A stretch of 20,244 bases of DNA from a virus: positions 1 through 20,244 of IMG/VR virus record IMGVR_UViG_3300035670_001485. One strand, given 5' to 3'. Under the pieces are notes generated by a model. It worked only from the letters and a program-made list of their open reading frames with translations, ran no database searches and was not told the DNA's origin. Shown piece after piece: positions 20,111 through 20,244 of the stretch (the first letter of the stretch is position 1; the number at the start of each line of letters is the position of its first letter). A program made the position numbers and the translations under genes.

Positions 20111-20244
20111 GCAGATTGTGGCCGAGTTGGGTGCGGATGGTGAGGATTTGTTGGTGGCGTTGCGTGATCCGTTGATTCCGACGGCTCGGATTAGGCAGGT
20201 GTTGTTGGCTCGGGGGTTTGTGGTGGCGGCTTCGACGTTGGGTT
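20058..20244 (+). CDS. putative helix-turn-helix protein (3' truncated by window end)
   Basis: The visible 62 residues begin MGKLLDELKEPTKRNRVEQI and continue LLVALRDPLIPTARIRQVLLARGFVVAASTLG. The pattern of a helix, an AL-x-DP-hydrophobic-P turn, I-x-x-x-L and G-F-x-V-x-x-S-T-L resembles a small actinophage helix-turn-helix protein in which L-x-D-P-x-I and G-x-x-V-S-x-x-T-V precede an HRR-type ending. That ending lies beyond the window and cannot be checked. Codons are G/T-ending like the terminase. It may be a regulator or DNA-binding accessory protein. Placement after the lysis cassette fits the start of a new functional block. Confidence 0.5.
   Translation, partial: MGKLLDELKEPTKRNRVEQIVAELGADGEDLLVALRDPLIPTARIRQVLLARGFVVAASTLG

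Noticed and set aside
1-20244. CRISPR array, transposase, integrase or attachment site
   Set aside because: No regularly spaced direct repeats, no recombinase motifs and no tRNA-like end were found on either strand when reading through the window.

Overview
The window is a contiguous, one-directional (all + strand) block of late structural genes from a tailed phage of siphovirus type, either free or as part of a prophage. The family set is a P27-like small terminase, an HK97-type portal, protease and capsid, and a tail-assembly-chaperone frameshift followed by a tape measure. The ATGA/GTGA gene junctions and the small connector and lysis proteins most resemble phages of Actinobacteria. GC looks moderate by eye, so an aquatic actinobacterial host (for example Acidimicrobiia or a freshwater lineage) is a guess, not a demonstration. 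No integrase, repressor, tRNA, CRISPR array or insertion sequence is visible, so lifestyle cannot be decided.

Layout. 1-1987: end of an unknown gene, then small and large terminase. 1994-5317: 48-residue membrane protein, portal, small beta-rich protein and a four-module prohead protease. 5318-5432: leader with several competing inverted repeats, then the major capsid gene (5433-6623) and a strong 12-bp hairpin (6649-6683). 6718-10284: a translationally coupled run of four glycosyltransferase-type genes (GT4, GT2, GT17 and a GT-B-like protein) inserted between capsid and connector genes. 10292-11904: head-tail adaptor, probable tail terminator, a 54-residue protein and the tail tube protein. 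11939-12348: tail assembly chaperones with a canonical -1 slippery site, CCCTTTG. 12358-12930: HK97-gp10-like protein. 12976-13704: a primase-polymerase-like protein out of place inside the tail genes. 13715-17220: tape measure and tail hub/minor tail protein. 17242-19156: two successive pairs of fiber-like gene plus small helical gene. 19190-20110: holin-like protein, M15-type endolysin and a second holin-like protein. 20058-end: a truncated putative helix-turn-helix gene.

How it works together. Terminase and portal package DNA. Protease and capsid build and mature the head. The adaptor, terminator, tube, chaperones and tape measure build a tail of roughly 110 nm (727-residue tape measure at about 1.5 angstrom per residue). 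Hub and fibers contact the host, and the lysis cassette releases progeny. The glycosyltransferase run is the accessory system of greatest interest: its position suggests modification of virion proteins, though host-surface modification is equally possible. The coding strand alternates between G/T-rich and C/A-rich third positions, sometimes within a gene, which suggests a mosaic history. No intergenic stretch exceeds about 115 bases.
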